Source: Chitinophagales bacterium (GTDB taxonomy: Bacteria; Bacteroidota; Bacteroidia; Chitinophagales; Chitinophagaceae). Taken from it: a DNA stretch of 37,796 nt. The position numbers and the translations under genes were made by a program. Location: positions 1-37,796 of the forward strand of contig JAIXLB010000060.1 in assembly GCA_026931905.1 (NCBI GenBank). Direction: 5' to 3'. The notes under the pieces are model-generated. The model had not been told where the DNA came from. It did no database searches and saw nothing but the letters and a program-made list of their open reading frames with translations. Positions 36,818 to 37,796 of this stretch are shown one piece after another (the stretch's first letter is position 1; each line of letters starts with the position of its first letter).

Positions 36818-36850
36818 GTTGTTCTTGTAACTTTAAGCAGTTCAAACATA

Positions 36851-37210
36851 ATGAAATTAAATACAAAAAATACAGGAAATATTGGAGAAGAATTAGCTGC
36901 TCAATGGCTTTTGCAAAAAGGCTTTAGCATACTTGCACGAAATTGGAGATACAAACACAGCGAAGTGGATATTATTGCAAACAAAAACAATATTCTACAT
37001 TTTATAGAAGTAAAAACCAGAAACTCTACACAATTTGGACAACCAGAAGAAAGCATAAACACTACAAAAATGAATGCTTTAAAAAAAGCAGCTGTTGCTT
37101 ATGTAGAACAAAATACTGAATGGAAAAAAATTCAATTTGATGTAATGGCAATAACACTAAAACCTAATAATAACCATGAATTTTTTATGATTGAAGATGT
37201 ATTTTTTTAG
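36851..37210 (+). CDS. YraN/UPF0102-family predicted nuclease
   Basis: A 119-residue protein of the YraN family, which has the PD-(D/E)xK nuclease fold. The motif is intact: E13/E14 in GNIGEELAAQWL, D40 in SEVDIIA, E53-x-K55 in FIEVKTR. The family resembles Holliday-junction resolvases, but its real function is not settled. It is usual in Bacteroidota and most bacteria. It is divergent from manA and convergent with tadA (20 nt between stops). Confidence 0.93.
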   Translation: MKLNTKNTGNIGEELAAQWLLQKGFSILARNWRYKHSEVDIIANKNNILHFIEVKTRNSTQFGQPEESINTTKMNALKKAAVAYVEQNTEWKKIQFDVMAITLKPNNNHEFFMIEDVFF

Positions 37211-37230
37211 AAATTGATAGTTAGATAATT

Positions 37231-37707
37231 TTATCTTTTAGCTTTAAAAAAAGTTTTCATAAGCATAGCACATTCATCTGCCATTACACCTTTTACCAAT
37301 TGTGTTTTTTTATGAAATGGCCATTTTTCAGGAATAATTAATCCTTCCTTATCTGTAAAAAAACGTAAGCCTCCACTTTTTTCATCACTGGCACCATATA
37401 CAATTTTTTCAATTTTACTCCAATACAAAGCACCACAACACATTAAACAAGGCTCTACAGTAACATACAAAGTTGCATTAGGTAAATACTTTGCTCCTAA
37501 ATAATTGAAGGCACTTGTAAGGGCAATCATTTCTGCATGTGCAGTACTGTCGTTCAGCTTTTCTGTTTGATTATACCCTCTACTAATAATTTTATTATCA
37601 GCAACAACCACAGCACCAATGGGCACTTCATCTTCTTCAAAAGCTTTGTGAGCTTCTCTTAAAGCTTGTTGCATAAAATACACATCGTTAAAAATCATTT
37701 CTTTCAT
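37231..37707 (-). CDS. tadA: tRNA-specific adenosine deaminase
   Basis: A 158-residue deaminase that converts A34 to inosine in tRNA-Arg(ACG), allowing wobble decoding. The zinc site is complete: H57 and catalytic E59 in TAHAEMIAL, and C87 and C90 in EPCLMCCGAL. VPIGAVVV (about 28-35) and IVYGASDEKSGG (about 103-114) are also typical of TadA. A guanine deaminase is the alternative, but the PCxMCxGA motif and the N-terminal helix (MQQALREAHKAFEEDEVPIGAV) favour TadA. The start could also be the ATG three codons later. Confidence 0.92.
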   Translation of the reverse strand: MKEMIFNDVYFMQQALREAHKAFEEDEVPIGAVVVADNKIISRGYNQTEKLNDSTAHAEMIALTSAFNYLGAKYLPNATLYVTVEPCLMCCGALYWSKIEKIVYGASDEKSGGLRFFTDKEGLIIPEKWPFHKKTQLVKGVMADECAMLMKTFFKAKR

Positions 37708-37796
37708 GTATAAAAAATTGAATTGTACATAAAAATCAATCGTTAAATTGTGTTGCTAATCAATAGTATCTTAAACGTTTTTTGATTAACAAATGC

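Overview
The window is a chromosomal segment of an AT-rich Bacteroidota bacterium. The best fit is the Chitinophagaceae or a nearby family, but this is inferred from gene content and protein style, not from a marker tree. Support comes from many TAnnTTTG promoter boxes (the Bacteroidota -7 element), the lack of consistent Shine-Dalgarno sites, a RicT/PSP1 protein with a Cys-rich N-terminus, a DUF2911 protein, a pheT/coiled-coil/zapA cluster, paired amidohydrolases and many Bacteroidota-type secreted proteins. I see no prophage, transposase, integrase, CRISPR array, rRNA or tRNA. Most of the window is core chromosome.

Layout. 1-390 is non-coding with a good promoter for a small lipoprotein. 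885-5610 (minus) holds an unknown 330-aa protein, zapA, a small coiled-coil protein, pheT and rimM. gyrB (plus) starts divergently from rimM. It is followed by a DUF2007 protein and a CPBP membrane protease (minus), a PfkB-family kinase (plus), ricT (minus), a crotonase-family enzyme (plus), a sensor histidine kinase and a DUF2911 protein (minus). The rimP-nusA-infB operon (plus) begins at a strong promoter with a 25-nt hairpin in its leader and ends at a strong terminator. asnA and a pair of secreted beta-propeller proteins follow. 23673-24525 holds a strong terminator, the remains of a VOC/PhnB-like gene, a small membrane protein and three copies of a 28-nt palindromic repeat. 24525-28982 (minus) encodes two secreted amidohydrolases. 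A divergent sulfur-related locus follows: an MBL-fold/rhodanese persulfide-dioxygenase-like protein (minus) and OsmC plus CoA-binding proteins (plus). Then come dnaG, an acyltransferase-3, a DUF6580 membrane protein, manA, a YraN nuclease-like protein and tadA.

Working together. Housekeeping functions dominate: translation (pheT, rimM, rimP, infB, tadA), transcription (nusA), replication (gyrB, dnaG) and division (zapA). The rimP-nusA-infB order is the widely conserved one. No complete new system can be claimed. The observations most worth a second look are the covarying 28-nt hairpin repeats, the hairpin in the rimP-nusA-infB leader, the TTTA-n-TAAA dyads between the persulfide-dioxygenase and OsmC genes, a decayed VOC gene, and a tandem amidohydrolase with one dead half. 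Promoter boxes also argue for later start codons in three genes (pfkB-like, rimP, dnaG).
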